Shown here piece by piece: positions 5,278 to 7,346 of a stretch of 7,346 bases of DNA. The number at the start of each line of letters is the position of its first letter. Positions within the stretch are counted from its first letter, which is position 1. Below the pieces are notes generated by a model, which saw nothing but the letters and a program-made list of their open reading frames with translations, had not been told where the DNA came from and made no database searches. The translations under genes were made by a program, and so were the position numbers. This DNA comes from an uncultured Clostridia bacterium (GTDB taxonomy: Bacteria > Bacillota > Clostridia > Christensenellales > Aristaeellaceae). Location: assembly GCA_946410395.1 (NCBI GenBank), contig CAMKAE010000108.1, positions 1 through 7,346 on the forward strand, written 5' to 3'.

Positions 5278-5901
5278 TCAGCGGCGGCGCAGACGGGGCA
5301 GGCAGACCAGCAGGCCCAGGCCCCACACGGCGGTCAGCATAAGGGCCAGGATGCCGAGGGTGCCGGGCACGCCGCCGTGCACCAGCATGTACCAGTCGCC
5401 GGCTTTGACGCCGACGGCCAGGATGTTGATCAGGTAATACACGCCGTAGAGCGCGGTGGGAATGACGGCAAAGAGGGAGTCCGGGAAAAGCCGGATCTTC
5501 TCTTTGTGCAGCACCGCGCAGTCAAACACGGCCAGCAGCGGAACCGTCATGTGGAAATACAGGTTCGCGCCGACAAACATGGAGGCGTAGCCGAGGATCG
5601 GCCCGAGCCAGACCATGACCACCGTGAAGGTCAGGGCAACGCTGGCCGCCGCCGCAAGGTTCAGGACCCGGAGCCAGACCGGCATGGGCTTGTCCTTGCC
5701 GAAGGCCAGCAGCCAGACGCCCAGGATCGCGGCCACCGCGCCCTCGAGCAGGTTGGACAGCACGGTGTAAAAGCGCTGGATGCGCCAGCCCGAGCCGCTG
5801 TAGTTCCCCTCCTGGCCGAGGCCGAGCATATACAGGAAGGAGACGAGGACCAGGGCGAAGATCGCGAGGTTGAGGACGGCGGAAGGGATGCGGCTTTTCA
5901 T
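5278..5901 (-). CDS. Six-helix membrane protein, Pr6Pr-like, function unknown
   Basis: 207 residues with six hydrophobic segments at about 9-26, 44-66, 76-98, 108-131, 141-163 and 179-202, and a basic tail (RLRRR). The arrangement FYTVLSNLLEG at the start of helix 2, LTFTVVMVWLGP in helix 3, and ANLYFHMTVPLLAVFD in helix 4 with a His in the membrane resembles Pr6Pr-family proteins, whose activity is not established. It is probably an integral cytoplasmic membrane protein. The ATG lies 3 bases after the prfC stop, and its GGGGGA ribosome binding site (5914-5909) sits inside the last prfC codons, so translation is probably coupled to prfC. It is followed by a terminator, so it ends the unit. 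The family call is by pattern memory, with moderate certainty. No signal peptide cleavage site or catalytic motif was recognised. Confidence 0.75.
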   Translation of the reverse strand: MKSRIPSAVLNLAIFALVLVSFLYMLGLGQEGNYSGSGWRIQRFYTVLSNLLEGAVAAILGVWLLAFGKDKPMPVWLRVLNLAAAASVALTFTVVMVWLGPILGYASMFVGANLYFHMTVPLLAVFDCAVLHKEKIRLFPDSLFAVIPTALYGVYYLINILAVGVKAGDWYMLVHGGVPGTLGILALMLTAVWGLGLLVCLPRLRRR

Positions 5902-5904
5902 GGA

Positions 5905-7346
5905 TCAGTCCCCCATGCGGCTGGCGGTCTCCGCCAGGGTCAGGCCCGCGTTGTTCTCACAGGCCAGGCGGATGGACCACTCGTTCTCAAACAGGAGCAC
6001 GTCCCGACCGCGGCTGTCCTTGGCCCGGCCGGAGGTGGAGGTGAGCTTCAGCTCCTCCACGGGCTTGGGGGAGGAGACCACCCAGCGCACGTGGCGGAAG
6101 GGCATGGACTCCATCACCAGCTCGGCCTGGTATTCGGTGCGCAGCCGGTGCTCAAGCACCTCGAACTGCAGCACGCCCACCACGCCCACCATGAATTCCT
6201 CACGGCCGGTCTCGGTGCGGATGAAGGTCTGGATCGCGCCCTCCTCCGCCAGCTGGGTGATGCCCTTCTGGAACTGCTTGCGCTTCATGGAGTCTTTGGG
6301 CCGGACGCGGTTGAAGAACTCCGGCGCGAACACGGGAATGTTCTCGTAATGCAGCTTCGGTCCGCTCGAAAGGGTGTCGCCCAGCTGGTAGATGCCGGGA
6401 TCGAACAGGCCGATGATGTCGCCGGCGTAAGCCTCCTCCACGGCCTCGCGCTCGTCGGCCATGAACTGCTGGGGCTGCTTGAGCGCCACGGGCTTGCCCG
6501 TGCCGGAGTGCCAGACCTCCATGCCCTTCTCAAAGGCGCCGGAGACAATGCGCATAAAGGCCAGCCGGTCCCGGTGAGCCGGGTTCATGTTGGCCTGGAT
6601 TTTGAACACAAAGCCGGAGAAGAACGGGGATTCCGGGCCGATCTCGCCCTGGTCGCTCCTGCGGGGCAGGGGCGGCGGCGTGTACTGCAGAAAGCGCTCC
6701 AGGAAGGGCTCCACGCCGAAGTTGGTCACCGCGGACCCGAAGAACATGGGCGTCAGCTCGCCGCGGCGCACAGCCTCCAGGTCGAAGGGCTCGCCGGCCT
6801 CGAGCAGCTCCATCTCCTCGCTCAGCCGCTCCCGGTAGCCGGAGGCCAGCGCCTCCGCCAGGGCCGGATCGTCCAGCGCGATGACGGTCTTCTCCACCTG
6901 GCGCTTGCCGTGGTCGCCGCCGGTGTACAGCTCCACCTCGCGCGTGTCGAGGTGGCACACGCCCTGGAAGTCGCCGTCCACGCCGATGGGCCAGTTGATG
7001 GGGCAGGAGCGGATGCCGAGCACCTCCTCCAGCTCCTGCATGAGGCTGAAGGGGTCTTTGGCGGCGCGGTCCATCTTGTTGACAAAGGTGAAAATCGGGA
7101 TGTTGCGCATGCGGCAGACCTTGAACAGCTTGATGGTCTGCGCCTCCACGCCTTTGGCCGCGTCGATGAGCATCACGGCCGCGTCCGCCGCCACCAGCAC
7201 GCGGTAGGTGTCCTCGGAGAAGTCCTGGTGGCCGGGGGTGTCCAGGATGTTGATGTGGTAGCCGTCAAACTCAAACTGCATGGCCGAGGAGGTGACGGAG
7301 ATGCCGCGCTGCTTCTCGATCTCCATCCAGTCGGAGGTGGCGTGCT
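5905..7346 (-). CDS. prfC: Peptide chain release factor 3 (N-terminus off window)
   Basis: The frame runs off the right edge. 479 residues are visible to the TGA at 5907-5905, beginning HATSDWMEIEKQRGIS. This aligns by eye to about residue 54 of the roughly 530-residue E. coli RF3, so only about 53 residues, including the P-loop, are missing. RF3 is a translational GTPase that uses GTP to remove RF1 or RF2 from the ribosome after peptide release. Visible features: the switch I RGIS segment, DTPGH (G3, visible residues 35-39) continuing into QDFSEDTYR, NKMD (G4, 89-92), then the RF3-specific GFVFKIQANMNPAHRDR segment and EEGAIQTF in the C-terminal domains. RF3 differs from EF-G in these segments, which rules out fusA and typA. 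The internal ATG at 7326 is not the start, since conserved RF3 sequence continues upstream. The C-terminus appears intact. The gene is translationally linked to the downstream membrane protein. Confidence 0.97.
   Translation of the reverse strand, partial: HATSDWMEIEKQRGISVTSSAMQFEFDGYHINILDTPGHQDFSEDTYRVLVAADAAVMLIDAAKGVEAQTIKLFKVCRMRNIPIFTFVNKMDRAAKDPFSLMQELEEVLGIRSCPINWPIGVDGDFQGVCHLDTREVELYTGGDHGKRQVEKTVIALDDPALAEALASGYRERLSEEMELLEAGEPFDLEAVRRGELTPMFFGSAVTNFGVEPFLERFLQYTPPPLPRRSDQGEIGPESPFFSGFVFKIQANMNPAHRDRLAFMRIVSGAFEKGMEVWHSGTGKPVALKQPQQFMADEREAVEEAYAGDIIGLFDPGIYQLGDTLSSGPKLHYENIPVFAPEFFNRVRPKDSMKRKQFQKGITQLAEEGAIQTFIRTETGREEFMVGVVGVLQFEVLEHRLRTEYQAELVMESMPFRHVRWVVSSPKPVEELKLTSTSGRAKDSRGRDVLLFENEWSIRLACENNAGLTLAETASRMGD

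Noticed and set aside
5905..7346. prfC as elongation factor G or TypA
   Set aside because: The HATSDWMEIEKQRGIS opening and the GFVFKIQANMNPAHRDR segment are specific to RF3 among translational GTPases.

Overview
The window (7,346 bases, GC-rich throughout its genes) looks like chromosomal DNA from a high-GC member of the Firmicutes, most likely a gut-type Clostridia lineage. This is an inference. It rests on strong GGAGG-type ribosome binding sites, a CotH-like protein, a lysine-led secreted peptidoglycan-binding protein, DUF368 and MATE proteins with clostridial-style sequence, and compact stem-loop terminators. No rRNA, tRNA, CRISPR array, transposase or phage gene was seen.

Layout. Bases 1-281 hold the 3' end of a plus-strand gene resembling the C-terminus of CotH-kinase-family proteins. 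An 18-base perfect palindrome and a strong intrinsic terminator follow it. Bases 336-642 contain no gene. They separate two convergent genes and are packed with structured repeats: a 12-base tandem direct repeat, a 116-base element with perfect terminal inverted repeats and nested hairpins (375-490), an AT-rich stretch, and a pair of GC-rich hairpins (583-624).

Everything from 643 to the right edge is on the minus strand and falls into three transcription units, read here from right to left. (a) prfC (peptide chain release factor 3, 5' end off the window) is followed after 3 bases by a six-helix membrane protein of Pr6Pr type, then a terminator. (b) A good extended -10 promoter drives a DUF368 protein, a family with demonstrated polyprenyl-phosphate translocases (PopT). 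After 60 bases comes a secreted protein made of three peptidoglycan-binding repeats, then a UUCG-loop terminator. (c) A second promoter drives a MATE-family efflux protein, which starts at GTG, followed 25 bases later by an MFS_1_like (LacY/HcaT-like) transporter.

Unit b is plausibly cell-envelope linked: recycling of the lipid carrier for wall synthesis next to a wall-binding protein. Unit c pairs two secondary transporters of unknown substrate. The prfC-membrane protein pair has no obvious shared function. I found no convincing new multi-gene system. The least explained items are the structured intergenic repeats, the prfC-coupled membrane protein, and the DUF368/wall-binding pair.
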